Assembly (NCBI GenBank): GCA_903869725.1
Contig: CAIQAD010000049.1
Location: forward strand, 1-55,835
Direction: 5' to 3'
Length of the DNA stretch: 55,835 bases
Source of the DNA: an uncultured Alphaproteobacteria bacterium
GTDB taxonomy: Bacteria > Pseudomonadota > Alphaproteobacteria > Pelagibacterales > Pelagibacteraceae
A model generated the notes under the pieces. The model did not search any database and was not told where the DNA came from. It saw only the letters and a list, made by a program, of their open reading frames with translations. Below are positions 34,090 through 43,581 of the stretch, in pieces; the first letter of the stretch is position 1; the number at the start of each line of letters is the position of its first letter. The position numbers and the translations under genes are program-made.

Positions 34090-35175
34090 ATGTCATTTAA
34101 TACTTTTGGAAAGCTTTTTAGATTTACGACTTGGGGTGAATCCCATGGACCGGCGATTGGATGTGTCGTTGATGGTTGTCCTCCTAATATAAATTTATCT
34201 GAAAAAGATATTCAGATAGAACTAAATAAAAGGAAGCCTGGCCAATCTAAATTCGTAACCCAAAGAAAAGAAAAAGATCAAGTTGAGATTTTATCTGGCG
34301 TTTTTGAGGGAAAAACTACAGGCGCTCCAATCTCAATGATTATTTTCAATGAAGACACGCGATCAAGAGATTACGAGACAATTAAGAATAAGTTCAGACC
34401 TGGTCACGCAGATTTTACTTACTTTAAAAAATATGGAATTCGCGATTATCGCGGCGGAGGGAGACAATCCGCTCGAGAAACAGCATCTCGAGTTGCAGCG
34501 GGTGCTATTGCTAAAACAGTACTTATTAAATTGTTAGGTAAAAAATTCAATATTACAGGTGGTATCACTCAGATTGGACCATTAATGATTAATCAAGCAC
34601 ATTGGAATGATCGTGAAATTAGAAAGAATCATTTCTTTTGTCCCGACAAAGAAACAGTTCCTGTTTGGGAACAATATCTTCTAGATATTAGAAAAGCCGG
34701 AAACTCATGTGGAGCAATTATCGAGTTAAGGGCAAGAGGTGTGCCTGTTGGATTAGGAGCTCCTATTTACTCTAAGCTTGACCAAGATATTGCAAGCGGA
34801 CTCATGAGTATTAATGCAGTTAAAGGTGTAAATATTGGAGCAGGAATGAATGCTGCAAGTTTAACGGGCGATACGAATTCTGATCAAATTCGAACTAAAA
34901 ATGGTAAGATTCAATTTCAATCTAATCATGCTGGTGGAATTTTAGGTGGCATTTCTACAGGCCAAGAAATTGTAGTTTCTTTTGCAGTTAAGCCAACTTC
35001 TTCAATTTTAAAATCAAGAGATACAATTGATACTAAAGGAAAAAATACAAAAATTTCTGTTCATGGACGGCATGATCCTTGTGTAGGAATTAGAGCGGTT
35101 CCTATCGGTGAAGCTATGCTTGCTTGCATTCTTTTAGATCATTTGATGATGCACAAAGCACAATGCGAAAATTAA
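34090..35175 (+). CDS. aroC: Chorismate synthase
   Basis: A 361-residue reduced-FMN-dependent enzyme converting EPSP to chorismate, the last shared step of aromatic synthesis. [21 protein letters not shown] at the N-terminus, [20 protein letters not shown], and [19 protein letters not shown] near the C-terminus are the three PROSITE-type signatures. Full length and typical. The rhomboid-like gene follows after 3 nt on the same strand. Confidence 0.97.
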   Translation: MSFNTFGKLFRFTTWGESHGPAIGCVVDGCPPNINLSEKDIQIELNKRKPGQSKFVTQRKEKDQVEILSGVFEGKTTGAPISMIIFNEDTRSRDYETIKNKFRPGHADFTYFKKYGIRDYRGGGRQSARETASRVAAGAIAKTVLIKLLGKKFNITGGITQIGPLMINQAHWNDREIRKNHFFCPDKETVPVWEQYLLDIRKAGNSCGAIIELRARGVPVGLGAPIYSKLDQDIASGLMSINAVKGVNIGAGMNAASLTGDTNSDQIRTKNGKIQFQSNHAGGILGGISTGQEIVVSFAVKPTSSILKSRDTIDTKGKNTKISVHGRHDPCVGIRAVPIGEAMLACILLDHLMMHKAQCEN

Positions 35176-35178
35176 ATT

Positions 35179-35808
35179 ATGGTCTTACTCAAAGACAATC
35201 CTAACAATAATAACAAACCTATTATTACTTATTATATTATAACAATTAGTATTATTGTTTTTTTAATTCAACTAACTCTTCCAGGAAATACTTCCGGAGA
35301 ATTATATTATACTTTTGGATTAATTCCTTCTAAGTTACTTGGAAAGGTTTTCCCTGAACAATTAAATAAAATAAATCCTTATCTAACTTTTTTTACTTCA
35401 ATATTTTTACATGTAGGTTTTTTACATCTGTTATTTAATATGTCTTATCTTTGGATTTTTGGAAGAAAAGTTGAATATAAAATAGGAAAATTAAAATTTG
35501 CAATAAGTTATTTTGTATATGCAATTATAACAGGTATTGTTCAAATTTTATTTGGGTTTAGCTATAATCTTCCAATGATTGGCGCAGATGGTGCCATTAG
35601 TGGATTACTTGGCGCTTATATTATTGAATATCCTAAAAAAACTAAGAGTTATTATTCTATAGCTTTCTGGTTTATATTTCAGTTCATTGTCGATCAAGCC
35701 AGATACAATTTAAATGGAGAAATTGATTACGGTGTAAAAATGTACACTTTCATATTTGCGGCTTTTATTACTTTTGCTTTTAAGAGATTAACTTATCCAC
35801 AAAAATAA
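35179..35808 (+). CDS. Rhomboid-fold membrane protein without catalytic residues
   Basis: A 209-residue protein with about six membrane helices. FLHVGFLHLLFNMSYLWIFG is the H-x4-H-x3-N signature of rhomboid helix 2. In helix 4, where active proteases have G-x-S-G-A-x-x-G, this protein has GADGAISGLLGAY, with D137 in place of the nucleophile Ser. The last helix (YTFIFAAFITFAF) has no A-H-x-x-G, so the catalytic His is missing too. It should therefore be a non-proteolytic pseudo-rhomboid, possibly a membrane-protein chaperone or binding factor. It lies 3 nt after aroC but has no evident link to it. Confidence 0.8.
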   Translation: MVLLKDNPNNNNKPIITYYIITISIIVFLIQLTLPGNTSGELYYTFGLIPSKLLGKVFPEQLNKINPYLTFFTSIFLHVGFLHLLFNMSYLWIFGRKVEYKIGKLKFAISYFVYAIITGIVQILFGFSYNLPMIGADGAISGLLGAYIIEYPKKTKSYYSIAFWFIFQFIVDQARYNLNGEIDYGVKMYTFIFAAFITFAFKRLTYPQK

Positions 35809-35845
35809 AACCTTAATAGCTTCGATGTTCACCTTTTGATTCCTA

Positions 35846-35867
35846 TTTGATTCTATTTTGAATCAAA
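35846..35867. terminator. Possible terminator between convergent genes
   Basis: An 8-bp stem TTTGATTC / GAATCAAA around a 6-nt loop lies between the rhomboid-like gene and acnA, which end towards each other. The stem is weak and A+T-rich, and only a short T run (CTTTC) follows on the plus strand. Confidence 0.4.
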
Positions 35868-35898
35868 CTTTCTACCCTAAAGAGTGTATGTAAATAAA

Positions 35899-38562
35899 TT
35901 AAGCCATGTTTCTTAGTACGTACTGAAGAATGCCGCCATGCTTGTAATATTCAGTCTCGTTATCAGTATCGATTCTAGAAAGAACATTAATTTTTTTAGA
36001 ACTTCCATCTTCATATAAGAATTCAACTGTTACCTCTTCTCTAGGTTTTAAACCTTTCTCAACATTTAAAATATTTATAATTTCAGATCCTTTTAAATTT
36101 AAAGTTTTTCTAGAAAAACCTTCTTTAAACTGAAGTGGCAAAATTCCCATACCAACCAAATTAGATCTATGAATTCTCTCAAAACTTTCTGCAATAACAG
36201 CTTTGACTCCTAGAAGTTTTGTACCTTTTGCAGCCCAATCACGGGATGAGCCTGTTCCATATTCTTTTCCTGCAACTACAACAAGGTCGGTTCCTCTTTT
36301 TTGATATTCCATAGAAGCATCAAATACCGGCATTACTTTTTTATCAGGATGAAGCATTGTAACTCCGCCCTCTATACCTGGCACCATTTCATTTTTAATT
36401 CTAATATTTGCAAACGTTCCTCGCATCATTACTTCGTGATTTCCTCTTCTTGCTCCATAAGAGTTAAAATCTTTTTGCAGTACTTGATGCTGCATAAAAT
36501 AATCCCCTGTTGGTCCAGACTTTTGAATAGACCCTGCTGGAGAGATATGATCTGTTGTAATTGAATCCGCTAAAATAAGAAGAGGTCTTGCATTTTTAAT
36601 TATTTTAAATCCCTCTGGCTTGTCAGGTAAATTTTCAAAAAATGGTGGTCGTTTAACATAGGTTGACTTTTGATCCCAATCATAAATACTGCTCGCAACC
36701 GTTTTAATTTTCTGCCAACTAGCTGGGCCTTCCGACACGTTGTGATAACGAGATCTAAACATTTGCGCTGTAATTGAAGTTAAAATTGTATCTGCAATCT
36801 CTTTATTAGATGGCCAAATATCTTTTAGGAATATATCTTTTTCATTTTTATCTTTACCAAGTGAGTCTTTATAAAGATCAACTGTCATAGCGCCTGCGAT
36901 AGCGTATGCTACAACAAGTGGAGGTGACGCTAAATAATTTGCCTTAACTTGCGGATGCACTCGTCCCTCAAAATTTCTATTTCCTGAAAGAACTGACGCC
37001 ACATATAGCTCGCCTTTTGTAATTGCATTATTAATATTATCATTTAATGGCCCTGAATTTCCAATACAAGTCGTGCAACCGTAACCAACAAGATTAAAAC
37101 CTAATTGATTGAGATAAATATCAAGTCCCGCTTTTTCTAAATAATCCGTTACAACTTTTGAACCAGGTGCTAGTGAAGTTTTAACCCAAGGCTTAGAAGA
37201 TAATCCCTTTTCAATTGCTTTTTTAGCAAGAAGTCCTGCGGCAATTAAAACATTAGGATTAGAAGTATTTGTACAAGATGTAATTGCAGCAATGACAATA
37301 TTACCATCTTTTAATTTATAATTCGTATTTTCAACTGCATATTCTCTTAATGATGTTCTTTTAATTGTCTCTTTGAAATTTTTATTAAAATCTTTTGCAG
37401 CATCAGTTAATAAAACTTTATCTTGGGGTCGTTTAGGTCCTGCAATTGTTGGAACTACTGTGCTTACATCTAAACTCAAAGTATCCGTGAAAATCATTCC
37501 TGAGCTTGCCCATAATCCCTGCTCTTTCGCATAAACTTCTATAAGTTTAATTAAGTCTTTATCTCTTCCTGAAAATTCTAAATATTTTAGTGTTTCTGCA
37601 TCAATTGGGAAAAATCCACATGTTGCTCCATATTCTGGAGCCATGTTTGCAATAGTTGCCCTATCTGCAAGAGATAGGTTTTTTAAACCTTCGCCATAAA
37701 ATTCTACAAATTTTCCAACTACACCTTTATTCCTTAACATTTGGGTAACAGTTAAAACCAAGTCAGTTGCAGTTGTGCCTTCTGGCAATTTTCCTTTAAC
37801 TTCAAATCCAACAACTTCTGGAATTAACATAGAAATAGGCTGTCCTAACATTACAGCTTCAGCTTCAATTCCACCAACTCCCCATCCTAGAACTGCTAGA
37901 CCGTTCACCATTGTTGTATGACTGTCTGTTCCAACTAAAGTATCAGGATAAGCGGTTAATTCTCCATTCGCTTCAGAAGACCAAACTACTTTTGATAAAT
38001 ATTCTAAATTAACTTGATGACAAATTCCTGTTCCTGGAGGAACAACTTTAAAATTATTAAAGGCTTGCTGACCCCATTTCAAAAATGAATATCTTTCACT
38101 ATTTCTTGAGAATTCTTTTTCAACGTTTAAATCAAATGAATCTTTATTTGCATAATTATCAACCATTACCGAATGATCAATAACTAAGTCTACTTGTGAT
38201 AATGGATTAATTTTTTTTGGATCTTTATTTTTTGCTTTCACGGCATCGCGCATTGCGGCTAGGTCTGCAACAGCTGGTATTCCTGTATAATCCTGCATTA
38301 AAACCCGAGCTGGACGATATGCGATCTCAGTATCTGAAGTTTTAGTCTTCAGCCAATTTTGGATAGCGTTAATTTGTGTTTTATCAACTGTATTGTTATC
38401 TTCATAACGAAGTAAATTTTCTAATAAAACTTTAAGAGATTTTGGAAGCTTGTTTATATCTTTTAGACCGTTCTTTTCAGCTTCGATTAAACTGTAAATA
38501 ACATAGTCTTTACCATTAATCTTGATTGTTTTTTTAGATTTAAAAGAGTTAATTTTGCTCAT
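35899..38562 (-). CDS. acnA: Aconitate hydratase A
   Basis: An 887-residue [4Fe-4S] enzyme of the TCA cycle converting citrate to isocitrate. VGTDSHTTMVNGLAVLGWGVGG, AAITSCTNTSNP with the first cluster Cys, GYGCTTCIGNSGPL with the other two, LADSITTDHISPAGSI and VVVAGKEYGTGSSRDWAAKG in the swivel domain are all present. Length fits the AcnA/IRP type. It lies 21 nt after the DUF1850 gene and could be the last gene of the TRAP transporter transcript, which would tie uptake of a carboxylate to the TCA cycle. Confidence 0.97.
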   Translation of the reverse strand: MSKINSFKSKKTIKINGKDYVIYSLIEAEKNGLKDINKLPKSLKVLLENLLRYEDNNTVDKTQINAIQNWLKTKTSDTEIAYRPARVLMQDYTGIPAVADLAAMRDAVKAKNKDPKKINPLSQVDLVIDHSVMVDNYANKDSFDLNVEKEFSRNSERYSFLKWGQQAFNNFKVVPPGTGICHQVNLEYLSKVVWSSEANGELTAYPDTLVGTDSHTTMVNGLAVLGWGVGGIEAEAVMLGQPISMLIPEVVGFEVKGKLPEGTTATDLVLTVTQMLRNKGVVGKFVEFYGEGLKNLSLADRATIANMAPEYGATCGFFPIDAETLKYLEFSGRDKDLIKLIEVYAKEQGLWASSGMIFTDTLSLDVSTVVPTIAGPKRPQDKVLLTDAAKDFNKNFKETIKRTSLREYAVENTNYKLKDGNIVIAAITSCTNTSNPNVLIAAGLLAKKAIEKGLSSKPWVKTSLAPGSKVVTDYLEKAGLDIYLNQLGFNLVGYGCTTCIGNSGPLNDNINNAITKGELYVASVLSGNRNFEGRVHPQVKANYLASPPLVVAYAIAGAMTVDLYKDSLGKDKNEKDIFLKDIWPSNKEIADTILTSITAQMFRSRYHNVSEGPASWQKIKTVASSIYDWDQKSTYVKRPPFFENLPDKPEGFKIIKNARPLLILADSITTDHISPAGSIQKSGPTGDYFMQHQVLQKDFNSYGARRGNHEVMMRGTFANIRIKNEMVPGIEGGVTMLHPDKKVMPVFDASMEYQKRGTDLVVVAGKEYGTGSSRDWAAKGTKLLGVKAVIAESFERIHRSNLVGMGILPLQFKEGFSRKTLNLKGSEIINILNVEKGLKPREEVTVEFLYEDGSSKKINVLSRIDTDNETEYYKHGGILQYVLRNMA

Positions 38563-38583
38563 AAAATTTAGAAAAACTAGTAT

Positions 38584-38949
38584 TTATTTACTATCGCAGG
38601 GATATAACTTCAATGGCTTATTTTCATTTTTTTCAAGTTCATGACACTTGCCATTAAAGCAGATATTCCAATTCTTAATATTAGCTTTGGAAGTCGCGAG
38701 ATAAATTTCAGATTTTTCTTCGAGTTTAGGCTGGTAAATATACCATCCATCAATTAATCTAGCATCAGCCGGAGGTTCCATGCCAGCTCCAGATCCTTTA
38801 ATTCTAGCCTCAACAATTTTAAGTTTTGAATTATTTATCTTCCAATCTTCTTGCCATTCAACTTTTTCAATTGAATGCGACCAACTTAAGGTAAAAAAAG
38901 AAATTGCAAAAACAGTTACTTTAGATCCTGTAAGAATACATAAGCTCAT
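38584..38949 (-). CDS. DUF1850 protein associated with TAXI-TRAP transporter
   Basis: A 121-residue small exported or membrane-associated protein. The N-terminus (VTVFAISFFTLSWSHSIEKVEW) looks like a signal segment, followed by the family core VEARIKGSGAGMEPP and DGWYIYQP. DUF1850 proteins are regularly encoded next to fused TAXI-type TRAP permeases, as here; the ATG overlaps the permease stop by one nt. Two Cys in NICFNGKCHEL could form a disulfide. Molecular role unknown, probably a transporter accessory. Confidence 0.82.
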   Translation of the reverse strand: MSLCILTGSKVTVFAISFFTLSWSHSIEKVEWQEDWKINNSKLKIVEARIKGSGAGMEPPADARLIDGWYIYQPKLEEKSEIYLATSKANIKNWNICFNGKCHELEKNENKPLKLYPCDSK

Positions 38950-41045
38950 TATTTAGATGAAGAAAATTTTCGAACTTTCAACCAAATAATAGAAATCGTA
39001 ATGACTGTTAAAATAAATCCAAAAATATCATATGTAGGATTTGCAACTATAAAAAGTCCGGCAATTATAATTCCTAAACTTCTTTCAACCAAATTTAACT
39101 TTACTTTAAAATGTCCAACAACTGTCATTCCCCAAAAAATAATTGCAATCATCACTTTTACACAAACGTAAATTACAGAAATAGCAAAAAGACCTGGACT
39201 TTCAGCATGCGTATTTTGCATCATTAATGCAGGACTATAAACTGCCATAAATGGAATTACGAAACCTGCCATTGCAATTTTAATTGCTTCTAGAGCAATC
39301 TTAAGACCGCTTTCCTTCGCAATTGGTGCTGCCGCAAAACATGCTATTGCAACAGGAGGTGTTAGATCTGCTAAAATACCAAAATAGAAAACAAACATAT
39401 GACTAATAATTAAAGGAATACCTAATTTAAAAAGAGCAGGTCCTGCAACTGATGATGTAATAATATAAGTTGGAATAGTTGGAATTCCCATTCCAAGAAT
39501 TAAAGATACAATCATTGTCAAAACTAATGATGCAAATAAATTATTTTGACCGACTGAAATAATAAATTGTCCAATACTACTTGCAGCACCAGTTAAAGTA
39601 AGAGTGCCAATAATAATTCCAACTATTGCACAAGCAAGTCCAACTGGTAAAGCAGTTTTTGCACCTTCTGCTAGGGCATCTCTACAATCTAATAAAGTTT
39701 GTTTTCCTCCTTTAGAAAAAAAATTCCAAAGTATTAGTAAAAATAAAGTTAAACCTACAATAGTGAGTCCGAATTTAAAAAAAGCAGCGGAAATAAAACC
39801 AAGAGAAATCCAAAAAATATATCGAATAGTATTAGATGAAAAACCTAGGGCAATTGAACTACCTAATATCAAAAAAGCAGTTAAAATAAGCCCAATTAAT
39901 CCTGCAAATAATGGGGTGTAACCTGCAAATAGTAAATAGATTAAAACTACAAGAGGTAAAATTAAATACCATTTTCTTTTTAATGCAGCGAGAGGTGAAG
40001 GTAATTGATCTTTTGGAATACCAAACAATCCTCTTTTACTTGCTTCTAAATGAACCATCCAAAAAGCTGAAATATAATAAAAAAATGCTGGAATAATTGC
40101 TGCTTTGCAAACTTGATAATATTCAACTCCCAAAGTTTCAGCCATTATAAATGCTACGGCTCCCATTACAGGCGGCATTATTTGACCTCCCATCGAGGCT
40201 GTTGATTCAACTCCACCAGCAAAAGCTGAGCTATAACCAAATCTTTTCATTAAAGGAATTGTGAACTGACCAACCGTGACAACATTTGCAATACCAGATC
40301 CTGAAATAGTTCCCATCATGCCCGATGAAATAACTGCTACTTTTGCAGGTCCTCCAATTTTGTTTCCAACTAAACCTAGAGAAACATCATTAAAAAGTTG
40401 AATCATTCCTGCTCTTTCAAGAAAAGCACCAAACAAAATAAATAAGTATATATAACTTGAAGAAACATAAATCGGCACTCCATATATTCCTTCTGTGCCA
40501 TAAGACATCTGCTCTATAATTTGTTTAAAATCATAACCTCTGTGTTGAATAATTCCTGGCAAATAATTACCAAAAAAACAGTAAGATAAAAATACTCCTG
40601 CAATTATTGGAAGAGCTGGCCCCATAATAATCCAAGATGAAATAAAAAGAACGACTAAAGCTATTACGCCAAAAATAACATCTAATGTTGAAGGATCTCC
40701 CGCACGAAGAATTAAAGCATTGTACTGATAGAATTGATAAACAGCTACTGTAAAACTTAAAATTCCAAACAACCAAGCTAATAACCGAAAAATAAAATTA
40801 TAATTTTTTATCGCACTAACTAATGGCAAAGCTATAAGTCCAAGAAAACCTACGTGAAACGCTCTAATTTCTTGACTAGAAAGTCCTAGAATATTACAGG
40901 CTGTTAAAAGTTGAAAAATAGAAAAAACTACACCAAATAAAAATAATATTTTTCCTTCTGCTGTTTTTGGAAAATTTTCAAGAATAGCATCTGCTAGAAC
41001 TGCAGCATTATTTTCACGTTCAATTTCACTGGTACTGCTAATCAT
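38949..41045 (-). CDS. TRAP transporter fused permease, TAXI type
   Basis: A 698-residue membrane protein combining the small (DctQ-like, residues ~30-180) and large (DctM-like) permease subunits in one chain. GMMGTISGSGIANVVTVGQFTIPLM and GGVESTASMGGQIMPPVMGA are DctM signatures, repeated in the second half as LGMGIPTIPTYIITSS and ILADLTPPVA. It imports substrate using a sodium or proton gradient after delivery by the periplasmic TAXI protein encoded 23 nt upstream. Substrate unknown; TAXI systems have been linked to dicarboxylates and amino acids. Confidence 0.94.
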   Translation of the reverse strand: MISSTSEIERENNAAVLADAILENFPKTAEGKILFLFGVVFSIFQLLTACNILGLSSQEIRAFHVGFLGLIALPLVSAIKNYNFIFRLLAWLFGILSFTVAVYQFYQYNALILRAGDPSTLDVIFGVIALVVLFISSWIIMGPALPIIAGVFLSYCFFGNYLPGIIQHRGYDFKQIIEQMSYGTEGIYGVPIYVSSSYIYLFILFGAFLERAGMIQLFNDVSLGLVGNKIGGPAKVAVISSGMMGTISGSGIANVVTVGQFTIPLMKRFGYSSAFAGGVESTASMGGQIMPPVMGAVAFIMAETLGVEYYQVCKAAIIPAFFYYISAFWMVHLEASKRGLFGIPKDQLPSPLAALKRKWYLILPLVVLIYLLFAGYTPLFAGLIGLILTAFLILGSSIALGFSSNTIRYIFWISLGFISAAFFKFGLTIVGLTLFLLILWNFFSKGGKQTLLDCRDALAEGAKTALPVGLACAIVGIIIGTLTLTGAASSIGQFIISVGQNNLFASLVLTMIVSLILGMGIPTIPTYIITSSVAGPALFKLGIPLIISHMFVFYFGILADLTPPVAIACFAAAPIAKESGLKIALEAIKIAMAGFVIPFMAVYSPALMMQNTHAESPGLFAISVIYVCVKVMIAIIFWGMTVVGHFKVKLNLVERSLGIIIAGLFIVANPTYDIFGFILTVITISIIWLKVRKFSSSK

Positions 41046-41068
41046 AATTTTCTTTGATATTATAAAGT

Positions 41069-42010
41069 TTAATTAATTAAACCTTTTTCTTTATAATATT
41101 TCAAAGCGCCAGGGTGTAATGGTATTGGCAAATTTTTAGGTGCATCTTTTAAAGAAATGTCTTTTGCAGCAGCATGCGATGCTACTAAATCAGGTAAATT
41201 TTCATAAAATAATTTAGTCATTAGGTAGGCAGTTGCATCTGACACATCTTTTCGAGTCACAAGATAATTTATTACAGCTGCGGTATTTACATCTTGTGTT
41301 TGACCTTTGTATGTATTTGCTGGAATTTTTTTAGAAATAAATGGTAAACCCATTTTTTTTACTACATCTTCTGGCACAGCAACGATAATCACATCCACTG
41401 AAGTTGCGAGATCTATTAAAGATCCAACACCAAGTCCTGCAGATTGTAATGTTGCGTCAAGTTGTCTATTTTTTATTAACTCAACTGACTCCGCATATGG
41501 CAAATATTCAACTTTTGCTAAATCTTTATAGCTCATTCCAGCTGCAGCAAATAAAGCTCTTGTGTTTAACTCTGTTCCTGACTTTACAGCGCCAACTGAC
41601 AATCTTTTTCCTTTTAAGTCAGCTAATGTTTTAATTCCAGATTCTTTTGATGCTACAATTTGAATATAGTTTGGATATATCGATCCTATTAGTCTTAATT
41701 TATCTAATTTTATTTTAAATCCTGCTTCTTCATTACCAGCCCAGGCAAATTTTAATGAATCTCCTAATGTAAAAGCTAACTCCCCTTTTCCGTCTTGTAA
41801 TAAAACTAAATTTTCAACAGAAGCTTTTGTTGCTTGAACTTGAACTTTTGAATCTTTAATTTTATCTGCATAAATTTTAGATATTCCAACTCCAAGTGGA
41901 TAATAAACACCTGAAGTACCTCCAGTTAAAATATTTATAAATTCCGCGGAGTAAGAAAAGTTAATTGTTAGCAATAGTAATGTAAAAGTTTTTAGCAAAT
42001 GTTTTATCAT
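41069..42010 (-). CDS. TAXI-family TRAP solute-binding protein
   Basis: A 313-residue periplasmic receptor. MIKHLLKTFTLLLLTINFSYSA is the signal peptide. INILTGGTSGVYYPLGVGISKIYA is the hallmark TAXI N-terminus; LVLLQDGKGELAFTLGDSL, LADLKGKRLSVGAVKSGTE and the C-terminal IPLHPGALKYYKEKG are typical too. It is the first gene of the three- or four-gene TRAP unit and feeds the fused permease. The ligand cannot be read from the sequence. Confidence 0.94.
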   Translation of the reverse strand: MIKHLLKTFTLLLLTINFSYSAEFINILTGGTSGVYYPLGVGISKIYADKIKDSKVQVQATKASVENLVLLQDGKGELAFTLGDSLKFAWAGNEEAGFKIKLDKLRLIGSIYPNYIQIVASKESGIKTLADLKGKRLSVGAVKSGTELNTRALFAAAGMSYKDLAKVEYLPYAESVELIKNRQLDATLQSAGLGVGSLIDLATSVDVIIVAVPEDVVKKMGLPFISKKIPANTYKGQTQDVNTAAVINYLVTRKDVSDATAYLMTKLFYENLPDLVASHAAAKDISLKDAPKNLPIPLHPGALKYYKEKGLIN

Positions 42011-42124
42011 GTGAATTTTTTAGTTTTTTACTATTAAATTACAATTTTGCGTAAAACTCAAATTAGATATTTTATTTCTACTTGAGATTGTATTAATATT
42101 TAATAATGTTAATGTTAATAACTA

Positions 42125-42601
42125 ATGAACAAAAGAAGTTTTTTTCAAAAAATTCTTGGCTTAATAATCATAAATAACTTTATAACTATAAAAAAAATTA
42201 TGGCCGAACCTAAAGTAAAAAAAACAGATGCGGAGTGGAAAAAAATATTAACTCCAGAAGAGTACGATGTATTAAGAAAAGAAGGCACAGAAATAGCTTT
42301 TACTAATGCTTTAAACGACGAAAAAAGAGAAGGAAATTTTTACTGTGTCGCATGTAATTCAAAATTATTTAGTTCAAGCATGAAATATGACAGCGGGACA
42401 GGATGGCCATCTTTTTTTAACACTTATCCCAATTCTTTAGAGATGAAAACCGATTATAAATTAATGTATCCTCGGACTGAATATCATTGTGCAAATTGTG
42501 GAGGTCATCAAGGTCATTTATTTGATGACGGACCTAAACCTACGGGTAAAAGATATTGCAATAATGGAGTGTGTTTAAAATTTATTCCTGAAAAAGTTTA
42601 A
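42125..42601 (+). CDS. msrB: Methionine-R-sulfoxide reductase, probably exported
   Basis: A 158-residue protein with the MsrB beta-fold. CVACN and CANCGG are the two structural zinc C-x-x-C pairs, MKYDSGTGWPSFF and HLFDDGPKPTGKRYCNNG are family motifs, with the catalytic Cys in RYCNN. A ~28-residue N-terminal extension MNKRSFFQKILGLIIINN has a K-R-S-F-F start and a hydrophobic core like a weak Tat or Sec signal, suggesting export. A cytosolic form could start at the internal MAEPK. It abuts msrA (start directly after its stop). Confidence 0.93.
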   Translation: MNKRSFFQKILGLIIINNFITIKKIMAEPKVKKTDAEWKKILTPEEYDVLRKEGTEIAFTNALNDEKREGNFYCVACNSKLFSSSMKYDSGTGWPSFFNTYPNSLEMKTDYKLMYPRTEYHCANCGGHQGHLFDDGPKPTGKRYCNNGVCLKFIPEKV

Positions 42602-43186
42602 GTGAGAAAAATATTTATACTAATAATATTTTTATTTATTCCACATATTTTATTTGCTACAGAAAAAACAACAGTATTTGCGGGTGGATGTTTTTGGTGC
42701 ATGGTTGGTGTGTATGAAAGTTTACCTGGCGTTACAAAAGTAGTTTCTGGATACAGTGGAGGAAACACTAAAAATCCAACTTATGAACAAGTTACATATG
42801 GAAATACTGGACATCTTGAAGCGGTACAAATTACTTATGATCCCGATAAAGTTTCCTATCTTACGCTTCTACAAAATTATTGGAAAAATATTGATCCTTA
42901 TGATGACCGTGGTCAATTTTGTGATAAGGGAAATAATTATTTATCGGCTATATTTTATAATGACTTCGAAGAAAAAAAAATAATTGAACTATCAATAACT
43001 GAACTTAAAAATATTAACACTAGTAATATTAAAACAAAAATTTTGCCTTATAAAAATTTTTATGTAGCTGAAGAATATCATCAAAATTTTCATACAAAAA
43101 ATCCTGAACATTATAGTGCCTATGCTTATCAATGTGGTAGAGCTAAAAAATTACAAAGTATTTGGGGTGCCAACAATATTAAATAA
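42602..43186 (+). CDS. msrA: Methionine-S-sulfoxide reductase, exported
   Basis: A 194-residue protein. A GTG start gives MRKIFILIIFLFIPHILFA, a clear Sec signal peptide, followed by the MsrA core TVFAGGCFWCMVGVYESLPGV with the catalytic Cys in GCFWC. VVSGYSGGNTKNPTYEQV, GHLEAVQITYDP and YHQNF are conserved too. Together with the adjoining msrB it forms a periplasmic repair pair acting on both stereoisomers of oxidised methionine. The stop overlaps the end of the convergent thioesterase gene by 8 nt. Confidence 0.95.
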   Translation: MRKIFILIIFLFIPHILFATEKTTVFAGGCFWCMVGVYESLPGVTKVVSGYSGGNTKNPTYEQVTYGNTGHLEAVQITYDPDKVSYLTLLQNYWKNIDPYDDRGQFCDKGNNYLSAIFYNDFEEKKIIELSITELKNINTSNIKTKILPYKNFYVAEEYHQNFHTKNPEHYSAYAYQCGRAKKLQSIWGANNIK

Positions 43187-43574
43187 TTTTCCAAACACCA
43201 GAAGCTGTAGCAATCAAATTTTTACTTTCGAACAACTCCGCGTTCACAAATACTAAACTATTTGTTTTCCTGTTTACTTTAACTTTGCCGAATAATATTT
43301 GGTTTTCTTTTGAAACTCCAATAAATTTTATATCTAAAGAAATTGTAACGCATACTTTCTCTCCTATTACGTAATGAGCAGAAGTTCCCATTCCATTATC
43401 TAAAATAGCGGCAATATAACCTCCATGACTAATACCTTTGGAATTAAGATTAAAAGATTGAACTTTTGCTGTAAATTCAAATGAATTTTCATTAATTACT
43501 TTAAAATCAATCCCTCCAATATGCTTTACAAATCCTGTGGTACTTACTTTTTTTGCTTTGTTAGATATTTTCAT
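43179..43574 (-). CDS. PaaI/YbgC-like hotdog thioesterase
   Basis: A 131-residue single hotdog domain. SKGISHGGYIAAILDNGMGTSAHY is the central helix region of the PaaI group (H-G-G with the catalytic acidic residue in LD), and ISLDIKFIGVSKENQ the following strand. Expected to hydrolyse an acyl-CoA. It lies 7 nt after azlD, at the end of azlC-azlD-thioesterase, so a link to branched-chain acyl-CoA is possible but not shown. Confidence 0.82.
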   Translation of the reverse strand: MKISNKAKKVSTTGFVKHIGGIDFKVINENSFEFTAKVQSFNLNSKGISHGGYIAAILDNGMGTSAHYVIGEKVCVTISLDIKFIGVSKENQILFGKVKVNRKTNSLVFVNAELFESKNLIATASGVWKII

Positions 43575-43581
43575 AAATTAT

